From positions 68,721 through 118,561 of the forward strand of contig NZ_RBXP01000017.1 of the NCBI RefSeq assembly GCF_003634965.1: a DNA stretch of 49,841 bases, given 5' to 3'. Within the stretch, counting starts at the first letter, position 1; each line of letters opens with the position of its first letter. The DNA comes from Azonexus fungiphilus. Lineage in GTDB: Bacteria; Pseudomonadota; Gammaproteobacteria; Burkholderiales; Rhodocyclaceae. Made by a program: the position numbers and the translations under genes. Below, in pieces: positions 31,474 through 39,726 of this stretch. The notes beneath the pieces are model-generated. The model worked only from the letters and a program-made list of their open reading frames with translations. It had not been told where the DNA came from and ran no database searches.

Positions 31474-32064
31474 TCAGGCGAGCACGTAGAAGAAGGGAAA
31501 AAGCACCAGCCAGATCAGGTCGGTGGCGTGCCAGTAGCTGGCCAGCGCCTCGAGCCCGCCGTAGTCGTCGGCGTCGTAGGCGCCGGCGAGGTGGCGGGCG
31601 AGCACCCAGAACATGCCGAGGATGCCCCAGACCGCATGCACCAGGTGGTTGAAGGTCAGGTAGTAGTAGACGGTGAAGAAGATGCCGGATTCGCCGTTGA
31701 TGCCTTGGGCGAGGTTCCAGCGGATTTCGAGGAACTTGGCCAGCGGGTAGCCGAGCGCGACCAGCAGGCCGCCGCTCAGCCAGTACAGCGACTGCCGTCG
31801 GCGACCGGCGCGGATGGCCTGCACCGAGCAGGCGATCAGGAAGCTGCTGCTGAGCATGAGCAGCGTGATTGCCGTGCCGGCGGTGCGCGACAGGCGCTCG
31901 GCGCCCTCGGCGAAAGCCTCGGGGAAATGCGCGCGGGCGACGAAGTAGACCGTGAACAGCACGAGAAACTCGACGAACTCGCAGCAGATGCCGACCCAGA
32001 TTCCCTTGTTGCCGGGGATGCGTCCGCCCGGGGCGGCGTGTGTGGCGAGGGCCGCGGTTGCCAT
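31474..32064 (-). CDS. norE: NorE-like cytochrome c oxidase subunit III family protein
   Basis: 196 residues with five membrane segments. The motifs GNKGIWVGICCEFVEFLVLF, FLEIRWN, FNHLVHAVWGI and the final SYWHATDLIWLVLFPFFYVLA match the subunit III fold as shortened in NorE. No catalytic metal site is expected. The start ATG 32064 is chosen; the frame runs back to 32103 without a better signal. It diverges from ccoG across about 200 bases containing a 16-bp palindrome. Confidence 0.8.
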   Translation of the reverse strand: MATAALATHAAPGGRIPGNKGIWVGICCEFVEFLVLFTVYFVARAHFPEAFAEGAERLSRTAGTAITLLMLSSSFLIACSVQAIRAGRRRQSLYWLSGGLLVALGYPLAKFLEIRWNLAQGINGESGIFFTVYYYLTFNHLVHAVWGILGMFWVLARHLAGAYDADDYGGLEALASYWHATDLIWLVLFPFFYVLA

Positions 32065-32181
32065 GATCTTGCGTTCCGGATTGCGATACCGCCATCGTGC
32101 CATCGCCGGCGGCGGCGCACAGGGACAGATGGCGCGAATGGCGATCGGTACAGGGGGCTGGTCGGTAAATCTGTGCCTATA

Positions 32182-32197
32182 AGAAATCGCGATTTCT
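32182..32197. promoter_or_regulatory. Perfect 16-bp palindrome in the norE-ccoG divergent control region
   Basis: AGAAATCGCGATTTCT. It lies midway between the two divergent genes in an A/T-richer patch, as expected for a dimeric repressor or activator operator. No regulator can be named with confidence. Confidence 0.6.
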
Positions 32198-32233
32198 GAA
32201 ACTGTTCCTGTTTGCCGGCCGGTGGTCTACTGG

Positions 32234-32244
32234 CGACCGTCAAA
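32234..32244. repeat. Half copy of the dispersed palindrome upstream of ccoG
   Basis: GACCGTCAAAT, the right arm only, 17 bases before the ccoG ATG and just ahead of its ribosome-binding site GGAGCGGGAG. Confidence 0.5.
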
Positions 32245-32261
32245 TATCGAGGAGCGGGAGC

Positions 32262-33644
32262 ATGAACAAGCCGGTCAGCAAGGTCAGGGAAGCCAAGCTG
32301 GAGTTGTATCGCAAGCACGGGAAGATCCACGCCCGCTCGGTCGAGGGCCGTTTCAACCGCTGGCGCTGGGGCATGGTCTGGTTCACCCAGGCGATCTTCT
32401 ACGGCCTCTGCTGGCTGCCCTGGGAAAGCGAGGCCGGACGCCGACAGGCGGTGCTCTTCGACATCGCCCACGAGAAGCTCTACCTGTTCGACCTCGTGCT
32501 CTGGCCGCAGGACGCGCTGCTGCTCGCCTTCGCCTTGATCGTCGCAGCCACCGGGCTGTTCCTGACGACGGCGCTGGCCGGCCGGCTGTTCTGCGGCTTC
32601 GCCTGCCCGCAGACGGTGTACACGATGATCTTCACCTGGATCGAGGCGCGCGTCGAAGGCGACCACCTCGCCCGCCTGAAGCTCGACCGCAGCCCGAACG
32701 GGCCGCGCAAGCTGGCGCTGCGCCTGACCAAGCACCTGCTGTGGGCGGCGCTGGCGGTGTGGACGGCGATCACCTTCGTCGGCTATTTCACGCCGATCCG
32801 CGAGTTGCTGCCCAGCGTCGCGGCGCTGTCCACCGGTCCCTGGGAAGCCTTCTGGCTGATCTTCTACGCCGCCTTCACCTACGTCCAGGCCGGCCTGGCG
32901 CGCGAGGCGGTGTGCCAGCACATGTGCCCCTATTCACGCTTCCAGGGCGTGATGTTCGATCCGGCCACGCGCAACGTCGCCTACGACCGCCAGCGCGGCG
33001 AACCGCGCGGCAGCCGCGGTGTCGGCCACGGCGACTGCATCGATTGCGGCATCTGCGTCGAGGTCTGCCCGACCGGCATCGACATCCGCGACGGCCTGCA
33101 GTACCAGTGCATCAACTGCGGCCTCTGCATCGACGCCTGCGACCGGGTGATGGACCGCATCGGCGCGCCGCGCGGACTGATCCGCTTCGCCTCGGAGAAC
33201 GAACTGAGCGGTCGCGCCGGCACCGGCTGGCGGCAGCGGCCGCGCCTGGCGGTGTACGCCGGCGTCCTCGTTGCCATCGCCGGCCTCGCCGCGTGGACGC
33301 TGGCCGAGCGCCAGTTGCTGCGCGTGGACGTCCTGCGCGACCGCGGCGCCCTTGCCCGCGAGACCGCCGACGGCCAGATCGAGAACGCCTACACGCTGAA
33401 GCTCGCCAACATCGCCGACCGGCCGCGCCGCTTCCATGTCACGGTCGACGGCCCCTTGCCCCTGAAAATCGTCGGCGACGCCGAGTTCGCGGTCGGTGCC
33501 GGCAGCCTGGTCCCGGTCTCGGTCACCGTCGCCACGCCGGCCGGCGAGCATTTGCCGGGCATCGTCCCGATCCGCTTCGCGGTCAGCGCCGTCGACGAAC
33601 CGGCGCTGCGCGTCGGCGAGGCGAGCAGTTTCGCGCTGCCATGA
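32262..33644 (+). CDS. ccoG: CcoG/RdxA/FixG-type cytochrome c oxidase accessory protein
   Basis: 460 residues. Membrane segments near 35-55, 85-105, 160-180, 195-210 and 330-350, with CGFACPQTVY in the membrane part. A cytoplasmic 2x[4Fe-4S] region follows (CIDCGICVEVCPTGID and CINCGLCIDACDRV), and a C-terminal FixG-type Ig-like domain (about 355-460). CcoG reduces Cu(II) for cbb3 oxidase assembly; next to norEF and in the same window as nos it could also serve haem-copper NO reductase or NosZ copper supply. The stop overlaps the next small gene by ATGA. Confidence 0.9.
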   Translation: MNKPVSKVREAKLELYRKHGKIHARSVEGRFNRWRWGMVWFTQAIFYGLCWLPWESEAGRRQAVLFDIAHEKLYLFDLVLWPQDALLLAFALIVAATGLFLTTALAGRLFCGFACPQTVYTMIFTWIEARVEGDHLARLKLDRSPNGPRKLALRLTKHLLWAALAVWTAITFVGYFTPIRELLPSVAALSTGPWEAFWLIFYAAFTYVQAGLAREAVCQHMCPYSRFQGVMFDPATRNVAYDRQRGEPRGSRGVGHGDCIDCGICVEVCPTGIDIRDGLQYQCINCGLCIDACDRVMDRIGAPRGLIRFASENELSGRAGTGWRQRPRLAVYAGVLVAIAGLAAWTLAERQLLRVDVLRDRGALARETADGQIENAYTLKLANIADRPRRFHVTVDGPLPLKIVGDAEFAVGAGSLVPVSVTVATPAGEHLPGIVPIRFAVSAVDEPALRVGEASSFALP

Positions 33645-33859
33645 ACGGCTTCGACGAACTGGCGCCGCCGCTCTGGCTGCGCGCCGACGGCCGGCCGCTG
33701 GCCTGTGTCGAGAAGATCCGCGTCCTCGACGACAACTACCGCGAGCTGGCGCAGGCGCTGCGCGACGCGCTCGAGGACGGGATCCTGCTCGGCTGCGCCG
33801 AAAGCGAGCTGCGGGCGGCGCTGCACGACCTGGTCGACAGCGTCCGCCCGGGCTTCTGA
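33641..33859 (+). CDS. Small hypothetical protein coupled to ccoG
   Basis: 72 residues, acidic and helical (DNYRELAQALRDALEDGILLGCAESELRAALHDLVDSV), with two cysteines (ACVEK, LLGCAE). It starts inside the ccoG stop codon (ATGA), so it is likely co-translated. No family recognised. The coupling and coding-like codon use support a real gene. Confidence 0.6.
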   Translation: MNGFDELAPPLWLRADGRPLACVEKIRVLDDNYRELAQALRDALEDGILLGCAESELRAALHDLVDSVRPGF

Positions 33860-33864
33860 GCCGC

Positions 33865-34506
33865 TCAGCCGGCGTCGTGGAGGACGCCGGCACGGCGCAG
33901 GGCCGTCGCTGTCCAGCCGGCGCCGGCGAGGAACATCCGCGTCGTCAGCAGGTCGCGCCGGGCGGCGTCCACGCTCGGCCCGAGGTCGTGGATGCGTTTG
34001 TCGCGGATATCGACGTAATGCAGCGGCTGGCGGCGGCCGAGCGACTGCCATAGGGCGAAGGCGGCCGGCGACTGGCGGGCGCCGCTGACCAGGCAGATGC
34101 CGCGCGCCAGCGCCCAAGCATAGACCGCGCTGGCCAGCCCGCGCCCCTGCCAGGCCGGCGCGTATTTCGAATGCGGCGAGCGGACATGGCGGTCGCTGCG
34201 CCGGTCGATCTCGATCAGTCGGTTGAACACGGTATAGCCGGCGAGCCGGCCGCTGGCGCCGTCCACGACATAGACGAAGTGCTCGCCGTCGGCCTCGCGA
34301 TGGCGAAAGTACAGGCCGGGCAGCGGCGCCGGCCAGGTGGCGCAGGCGTGCAGCGCGTCGCCGGGCGTCCGCAGGCGCCGGTCGAGCGCTGCCAGTTCGG
34401 CCTCCAGGCTGGCCGGCGGCAGGTCGACGTCGATCCGCAGTTCGCTTCGCAATGGTCGACGCAAGGCCAGGGTAGGGAAGGAAAAAGCGGGCAGGGCAAG
34501 CAGCAT
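33865..34506 (-). CDS. GNAT-like N-acetyltransferase
   Basis: 213 residues. The central part (GLYFRHREADGEHFVYVVDG..LAGYTVFNRL) and KYAPAWQGRGLASAVYAWALARGI match the beta4-alpha3 acetyl-CoA pyrophosphate-binding region of GNAT folds (Q/RxxGxG/A as QGRGLA). The substrate is unknown. ATG 34506 is chosen because it follows GAGGGAGGA; the longer frame at 34533 overlaps the upstream gene. It lies 13 bases after the beta-helix protein gene and is probably co-transcribed with it. Confidence 0.65.
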   Translation of the reverse strand: MLLALPAFSFPTLALRRPLRSELRIDVDLPPASLEAELAALDRRLRTPGDALHACATWPAPLPGLYFRHREADGEHFVYVVDGASGRLAGYTVFNRLIEIDRRSDRHVRSPHSKYAPAWQGRGLASAVYAWALARGICLVSGARQSPAAFALWQSLGRRQPLHYVDIRDKRIHDLGPSVDAARRDLLTTRMFLAGAGWTATALRRAGVLHDAG

Positions 34507-34519
34507 GGCGCGTCCTCCC

Positions 34520-35392
34520 TCAACCGGCGGCACGGCCGGTCCAGTGGCCGCTGATCAGGTCGGGCGGGTGCACGGCGGCGCTGACGCGGGCGCTCTGCGC
34601 CCAGTCGGCGAGCGCCACGTCGAGCCCGGCGAAGATGCCGTAGCCGTCGCCGGCCCGGATCGTGCCGCCGGCACTCAGGCTTTCACCGGCGCGGATGCTG
34701 CCGCCGGCGACGATCTCCTCGCCGGCCCGGATGCCCCAGCCGGCTTCGAGATGCTGGCCGACCGCGATGGCGCCGCCGGCGAGGATGCCCTGGCCGGCGC
34801 GCAGGCCGCCGCCGGCCGCGATCCGGCCGCCGGCCTGGAGGCCGCGGGCGCAGGCGATGCCGGCCGTGACCTCGAGATCGAGGCCGACGCTGACGTGGCC
34901 GGCGGCTTCGAGGCGCTCGCCGCAGCGCAGTTCGCCGCCGGCGCGCAGGCGGCCGCCGCAATGCAGCGGGCCGCCGACGTCGATGCTCCAGTCGGCGCGC
35001 AGCTCGCCGCCGACGGCAAGCTTGCCGGTGCAGCGGATGCCGCCGTCGCTGCGCAGGTCCTCGCCGACGATCAGGTCGCCGTCGACGCGCAGGCCACGGC
35101 TGACGCGCAGATGCCGGCCGACACGCAGCAGGCTGCCGGCTTCAATGTCGCCGAGCACTTTCAGGCTGCCGGCAAAGACGAGCGCGTCGGCATCGAGCGC
35201 ATCGACGACGCGGATTTCGTCGGTCGGGCCGAACTGGTCGAGTAGCCAGCAGGCGTCGTTGCTGCGCCCGTCGGCGACCAGCGCGTCGAGCATTTCCTGG
35301 TAGTGGCCGTGTTCGGCGTAATGCCGGATGAACCAGCGGAAGCCCTGGTTACAGGGGCGTTTTGCCTTGATCAGGCTCTTGGTGAGTTGCAT
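34520..35392 (-). CDS. Hexapeptide-repeat beta-helix protein (bactofilin-like or left-handed-helix type)
   Basis: 290 residues. About 60 helical residues (FRWFIRHYAEHGHYQEMLDALVADGRSNDACWLLDQFGP) are followed by roughly 190 residues of six-residue repeats of the form G-x-x-[IL]-x-A, for example GGSIRA, GESLSA, GGTIRA, GWGIRA and GEEIVA. No acyltransferase active site or membrane segment is visible, so a structural or scaffold role is more likely than catalysis. GGAG five bases before the ATG fixes the start. The 500 bases upstream are non-coding and very GC-rich. Confidence 0.72.
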   Translation of the reverse strand: MQLTKSLIKAKRPCNQGFRWFIRHYAEHGHYQEMLDALVADGRSNDACWLLDQFGPTDEIRVVDALDADALVFAGSLKVLGDIEAGSLLRVGRHLRVSRGLRVDGDLIVGEDLRSDGGIRCTGKLAVGGELRADWSIDVGGPLHCGGRLRAGGELRCGERLEAAGHVSVGLDLEVTAGIACARGLQAGGRIAAGGGLRAGQGILAGGAIAVGQHLEAGWGIRAGEEIVAGGSIRAGESLSAGGTIRAGDGYGIFAGLDVALADWAQSARVSAAVHPPDLISGHWTGRAAG

Positions 35393-35895
35393 GGCGTCTC
35401 CACGATGACCTTGAGCCGCCGGACTCCTCGGGGAGCGGCGGCGGAATGGCAGTCGTGGCGGCGGATGCCGGCGGGGGGACGGAGAGCGGCCTTGCGCGGC
35501 CAGGACTGCACGTTGAACGGCGCGCCGGAAAGGGCGCCGGGCAAGGTGCCGTGCGGGGCGGTCGGGCTAGTGCCCGGGCCGCGCCCGCACGGCCGTGGAA
35601 AGTACGGCGGGCGACCCCGTGACCTTGAAGGCGAGCTGCAGTGCCGGACGCCGGGCAGACGCGGCGCCGCCTGCCGGGATCGGCATGCGGGCGGGGCGGT
35701 CGTGGCGGGCGTCGGACATCGGCGGCATCGGGAAATGTGAAGGCGCGGGGATTATAGACCACGGCCCGGGCGGCGGACTGTGGTTAACCACAATTCGGAA
35801 AGCCACAATTCCGCAACAATCGCCTTGCCGCCATACTCGCCGCCCATTGGCCGGGAATGGGTTCCCTGCCCGAAAAAAAACATCAGGGGGAAGCA
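35393..35895. promoter_or_regulatory. Non-coding region between the beta-helix gene and dctA, with a 14-bp palindrome
   Basis: TGTGGTTAACCACA at 35779-35792 is a perfect palindrome, and CCACAATTC recurs a second time just downstream (35788 and 35803). Together they look like an operator or a tandem activator site for dctA. Short open frames on the minus strand near 35567-35720 lack a ribosome-binding site and are not called as genes. Confidence 0.5.
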
Positions 35896-37239
35896 GTGAA
35901 GAAGATTTTCCAGAGTCTCTACATCCAGGTGCTGATCGCGATCACGATCGGCGTCCTGCTCGGCCACTTCTATCCGGAAACCGGCGCGGCGATGAAGCCG
36001 CTGGGCGACGGTTTCATCAAGCTGATCAAGATGATCATCGCGCCGATCATCTTCTGCACCATCGTCGTCGGCATCGCCGGCATGGAAGACATGAAGAAGG
36101 TCGGCAAGACCGGCGGCCTGGCCGTGCTCTACTTCGAAGTGGTCAGCACCATCGCGCTGATCATCGGCCTGGTCGTGGTCAATGTCTGGGCCCCCGGCGT
36201 CGGCATGAACGTCGATCCGGCCTCGCTCGACACCTCGGCCATCGACAAGTACGCGGCCCCGGGCCAGATGCAGACGACCACGCAGTTCCTGATGAACATC
36301 ATCCCGACCAGCGTCGTCGATGCCTTCGCCAAGGGCGACATGCTCCAGGTGCTGTTCTTCTCGGTCCTCTTCGGCTACGCGCTGCACGCCTTCGGCGAGC
36401 GCGGCAAGCCGGTCTTCGATTTCATCGAGCGCCTGTCGCACGTCTTCTTCCGCATCGTCGGCGTGATCATGAAGGTCGCCCCGGTCGGTGCCTTCGGCGC
36501 CATGGCCTACACCATCGGCAAGCACGGCGTCGGCAGCCTGGCCCAGCTGGCCAGCCTGATGGGCGCCTTCTACCTGACCTGCGTGCTGTTCGTCTTCGGC
36601 GTCCTCGGCACGATCGCGATGGCGCACGGCTTCTCGATCTGGAAGCTGATCAAGTACATCAAGGAAGAGCTGTTCCTGGTGCTCGGCACCTCGTCGTCGG
36701 AATCGGCGTTGCCGCGCCTGATGGCGAAGATGGAAAACGCCGGCGCCCAGAAGTCGGTGGTCGGCCTGGTCGTGCCCACCGGCTACTCGTTCAACCTCGA
36801 CGGCACCTCGATCTACCTGACGATGGCCGCGGTCTTCATTGCCCAGGCGACCAACACGCCGCTCGACCTGCAGCACCAGATCACCCTGCTGCTGATCCTG
36901 CTGCTCACCTCGAAGGGCGCCGCCGGCGTCACCGGCAGCGGCTTCATCGTGCTCGCGGCGACGCTCTCCGCCGTCGGCACCGTGCCGGTCGCCGGCCTGG
37001 CGCTGATCCTCGGCATCGACCGCTTCATGTCGGAAGCCCGCGCGCTGACCAACTTCGTCGGCAACAGCGTCGCCACGCTGGTCGTCGCCAAGTGGTGCGG
37101 CGCCCTCGACCAGGAACGGATGACTGCCGTGCTCAACAACGAAACGCTCGACGAGGCCGACCACCCGGAACTGGTCCTCGACGACGCACCGGCGCCGGAC
37201 ATCGCGCACACGCCGCAGCCGGCGACGGCCCACCACTGA
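35896..37239 (+). CDS. dctA: DctA, C4-dicarboxylate:cation symporter (DAACS family)
   Basis: 447 residues, eight membrane segments plus two re-entrant loops. Diagnostic stretches are [37 protein letters not shown], the serine-rich hairpin and [18 protein letters not shown]. It imports succinate, fumarate and malate across the inner membrane. GTG 35896 is chosen: it follows GGGGGAAG at proper spacing and gives the usual MKKIFQSLY start; ATG 35857 would add 13 residues. A strong terminator follows. Confidence 0.93.
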   Translation: MKKIFQSLYIQVLIAITIGVLLGHFYPETGAAMKPLGDGFIKLIKMIIAPIIFCTIVVGIAGMEDMKKVGKTGGLAVLYFEVVSTIALIIGLVVVNVWAPGVGMNVDPASLDTSAIDKYAAPGQMQTTTQFLMNIIPTSVVDAFAKGDMLQVLFFSVLFGYALHAFGERGKPVFDFIERLSHVFFRIVGVIMKVAPVGAFGAMAYTIGKHGVGSLAQLASLMGAFYLTCVLFVFGVLGTIAMAHGFSIWKLIKYIKEELFLVLGTSSSESALPRLMAKMENAGAQKSVVGLVVPTGYSFNLDGTSIYLTMAAVFIAQATNTPLDLQHQITLLLILLLTSKGAAGVTGSGFIVLAATLSAVGTVPVAGLALILGIDRFMSEARALTNFVGNSVATLVVAKWCGALDQERMTAVLNNETLDEADHPELVLDDAPAPDIAHTPQPATAHH

Positions 37240-37274
37240 TTCGACGAATCTCCTCTGGCATCTTGCCAATCCTT

Positions 37275-37304
37275 GCCCCGCCGGTTCCGGCGGGGCTTTT
37301 TTTT
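37275..37304 (+). terminator. Rho-independent terminator after dctA
   Basis: CCCCGCCGG-TT-CCGGCGGGG stem followed by C and eight T. Confidence 0.95.
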
Positions 37305-37330
37305 GGCGACTTCTGCGATAATCGCCGGCG

Positions 37331-38308
37331 ATGCTTGCCTATATCGTCCGCCGCCTGCTCTATGCGATCCCGATCCTGATCGGGGTGAATCTGATCACCT
37401 TCGCGTTGTTCTTCATCGTCAACACGCCCGACGACATGGCGCGCATGCAGCTCGGCATCAAGCGGGTGACGCCCGAGGCGATCGAGAAGTGGAAGGAAGC
37501 GCGCGGCTACGACAAGCCGCTGTTCGTCAATTCTGCCGCCGGCGGGCTGTCGACCGTGACCGAGACGATCTTCTTCGAGAAGTCGGTGCGCATGTTCGCC
37601 GGCGACTTCGGCCGCGCCGAGGACGGCCGCGACATCGCCCGCGAGATCGGCACGCGGATGGGGCCGTCGCTGGCCATCGCGCTGCCGACCTTCATCCTCG
37701 GCCTGTTCGTCACCGTCAGCCTGGCGCTGACACTGGCCTTCTTCCGTGCCACCGCCTTCGATTTCTGGGGCGTCGTGATCTGTGTCGCAGCGATGTCGAT
37801 TTCCGGGCTGTTCTACATCATCGGCGGCCAGTACCTGATCGCCAAGGTGTGGAAACTGGTGCCGATTTCCGGCTTCGGCGAAGGCCTCGACGCCTGGCGC
37901 TTCCTGATCCTGCCGGTGTGCATCGGCGTCGTTGCCGGGATCGGTTCGTCGACGCGCTGGTACCGGACGATCTTCCTTGAAGAAGTCTCGAAGGACTACG
38001 TGCGCACCGCCCGCGCCAAGGGCCTGCCGGAAACCCTGGTGTTCTTCCGCCACATCCTGCGCAATGCGCTGATCCCGATCCTGACCGGCGTCGTCGTCGT
38101 CATCCCGACGCTGTTCATGGGCTCGCTGCTCACCGAATCCTTCTTCGGCATTCCCGGTCTCGGCAGCTACACGATCGACGCGATCCAGGCCCAGGATTTC
38201 GCCGTCGTCCGTTCGATGGTCTTCATCGGCTCGGTGCTCTACATCGTCGGCCTGATCCTGACCGACATCTCCTACACCCTGGTCGATCCGCGGATCCGCT
38301 TCTCATGA
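37331..38308 (+). CDS. Dipeptide/oligopeptide ABC transporter permease, OppB/DppB type
   Basis: 325 residues, six membrane segments. The N-terminal signature YIVRRLLYAIPILIGVNLITF and the EAA loop DYVRTARAKGLPETLVFFRHILRNALIP are typical of the first permease of peptide importers. The stop overlaps the next start (ATGA). A substrate-binding protein gene is not next to it in this window. Confidence 0.9.
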   Translation: MLAYIVRRLLYAIPILIGVNLITFALFFIVNTPDDMARMQLGIKRVTPEAIEKWKEARGYDKPLFVNSAAGGLSTVTETIFFEKSVRMFAGDFGRAEDGRDIAREIGTRMGPSLAIALPTFILGLFVTVSLALTLAFFRATAFDFWGVVICVAAMSISGLFYIIGGQYLIAKVWKLVPISGFGEGLDAWRFLILPVCIGVVAGIGSSTRWYRTIFLEEVSKDYVRTARAKGLPETLVFFRHILRNALIPILTGVVVVIPTLFMGSLLTESFFGIPGLGSYTIDAIQAQDFAVVRSMVFIGSVLYIVGLILTDISYTLVDPRIRFS

Positions 38309-39726
38309 ACGGCTTCCAGATCGTCGTCCTGTGGTCCGATGTGCTGGTCTGGCTGCTCCTCGCCAGCGGCATCGGTGTCGGCGTGCTGATTGCCCGTTCG
38401 CCGCCGCTGCTCGCCGCCTGGCGCCGGGTCGGGGCCAGCCGCGCCGGCATGGCCTCGGCAACCGTGCTGCTCGCCTTCCTCGGCATCGGCCTGCTCGATT
38501 CGCTGCACTACCGCGTCGCCCTCGACGGCAAGCCGGGCGAGAAGACGCAGTACGCGATCGAGGTGCTGTCGCTGCTCGACGCGCTGGTCGGGCCGCTGCG
38601 CACCGAGAACGAAAAGACCTATTCGGCGCCGTTCGCCACCCACCTCTACGCCAAGGAAACGATCGAGCGGCCGGGGCAGGGGACGCTGCGCGAGTTTCCC
38701 CGGTTGCGCTTCGGCGGCAGCCACCTGGCCGAGCCGGCGGCGGCGCCGGCCGACATCGCCGCCACCGCGGCCGGCGCCGCGGCGCTGGCCGTCCTCGGCT
38801 GGCTGGCGCTGGTCGTGCTGGTCGCCAATCGGCGTGAAAATCCCGGCGATCCGACGGTCGACCGTCAAAACTGGCCAAAAATCGGCTGGTCGCGGCTGTG
38901 GCGCGGCGAGACGGTCTTCGCCTGGAACGCCGTGCTGCTGACGCTGCTGCTGATCCTGCTGACCTTGCTGCCCTTGTTCGCGCTGGCCGGCGACTACCAT
39001 GTCTTCGGCACCGACAAGGTCGGCCAGGACGTGCTCTACCAGATCCTCAAGAGCGTGCGCACGGCGCTGATCATCGGCCTGGTGACGACGCTGGTGATGC
39101 TGCCGGTGGCGGTGCTGCTGGGCATCGTCGCCGGTTATTTCCGCGGCTGGGTCGATGACCTGATCCAGTACCTGTACACCGTCCTCAACTCGATTCCCGG
39201 CGTGCTGCTGATCGCAGCCGCGGTGCTGATGATGCAGGTGGTCATCGACACGCACCCACAATGGTTCGCCACCGCCGCCGAGCGCGCCGACCTGCGCCTG
39301 CTGGCGCTCTGCTTCATCCTCGGCATCACCTCGTGGACCGGCCTGTGCCGCTTGCTGCGCGGCGAGACGCTGAAGCTCCGGGAACTCGAATACATCCAGG
39401 CGGCGCAGGCCTTCGGGGTTTCGTCGTGGCGGATCATCCTGCGCCACATCCTGCCCAACCTGATGCACATCGTCATCATCGCGCTGGTCATGGATTTCTC
39501 CGGGCTGGTGCTGGCCGAGGCCGTGCTTTCCTACGTCGGCATCGGCGTCGATCCGACGATGACCAGCTTCGGCACGATGATCAACAACGCGCGCATGGAA
39601 CTCGGCCGCGAGCCGGTCGTCTGGTGGTCGCTGGCGGCCGCCTTCGCTGCCATGTTCATCCTGGTGCTCGCCGCCAACCTGTTCGCCGACGCGGTTCGCG
39701 ACGCATTCGACCCGAGGGCCGCCTGA
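38305..39726 (+). CDS. Oligopeptide ABC transporter permease, OppC/YejE type, with extra N-terminal membrane domain and a palindrome-encoded linker
   Basis: 473 residues, longer than the usual 290-340. The core permease (about 205-473) has the [17 protein letters not shown] and [24 protein letters not shown] motifs. The first 180 residues form an additional domain with three hydrophobic segments and a soluble stretch. Between the two parts, residues 183-188 (PTVDRQ) are encoded by a copy of the dispersed palindrome (38853-38866). The start overlaps oppB by four bases and the stop overlaps oppDF by one. Confidence 0.88.
   Translation: MNGFQIVVLWSDVLVWLLLASGIGVGVLIARSPPLLAAWRRVGASRAGMASATVLLAFLGIGLLDSLHYRVALDGKPGEKTQYAIEVLSLLDALVGPLRTENEKTYSAPFATHLYAKETIERPGQGTLREFPRLRFGGSHLAEPAAAPADIAATAAGAAALAVLGWLALVVLVANRRENPGDPTVDRQNWPKIGWSRLWRGETVFAWNAVLLTLLLILLTLLPLFALAGDYHVFGTDKVGQDVLYQILKSVRTALIIGLVTTLVMLPVAVLLGIVAGYFRGWVDDLIQYLYTVLNSIPGVLLIAAAVLMMQVVIDTHPQWFATAAERADLRLLALCFILGITSWTGLCRLLRGETLKLRELEYIQAAQAFGVSSWRIILRHILPNLMHIVIIALVMDFSGLVLAEAVLSYVGIGVDPTMTSFGTMINNARMELGREPVVWWSLAAAFAAMFILVLAANLFADAVRDAFDPRAA
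38853..38866. repeat. Dispersed palindrome copy inside the oppC-like gene
   Basis: GACGGTCGACCGTC, a perfect 14-bp palindrome followed by AAAACTGGCCAAAAATC, an A-rich tail that resembles the tails of the copies at 45579 and 47872. It is read in the TVDRQ frame within an interdomain linker. Confidence 0.88.

Noticed and set aside
33436..33450. CACGGTCGACGG in ccoG
   Set aside because: Encodes VTVDGPLP in the FixG C-terminal domain; no dyad beyond GTCGAC.
35567..35719. Short minus-strand ORF between the beta-helix gene and dctA
   Set aside because: No ribosome-binding site, composition like surrounding non-coding GC-rich DNA, no family resemblance.
37545..37560. TGTCGACCGTGACC in the OppB-like gene
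   Set aside because: Partial centre only and consistent with normal coding sequence.
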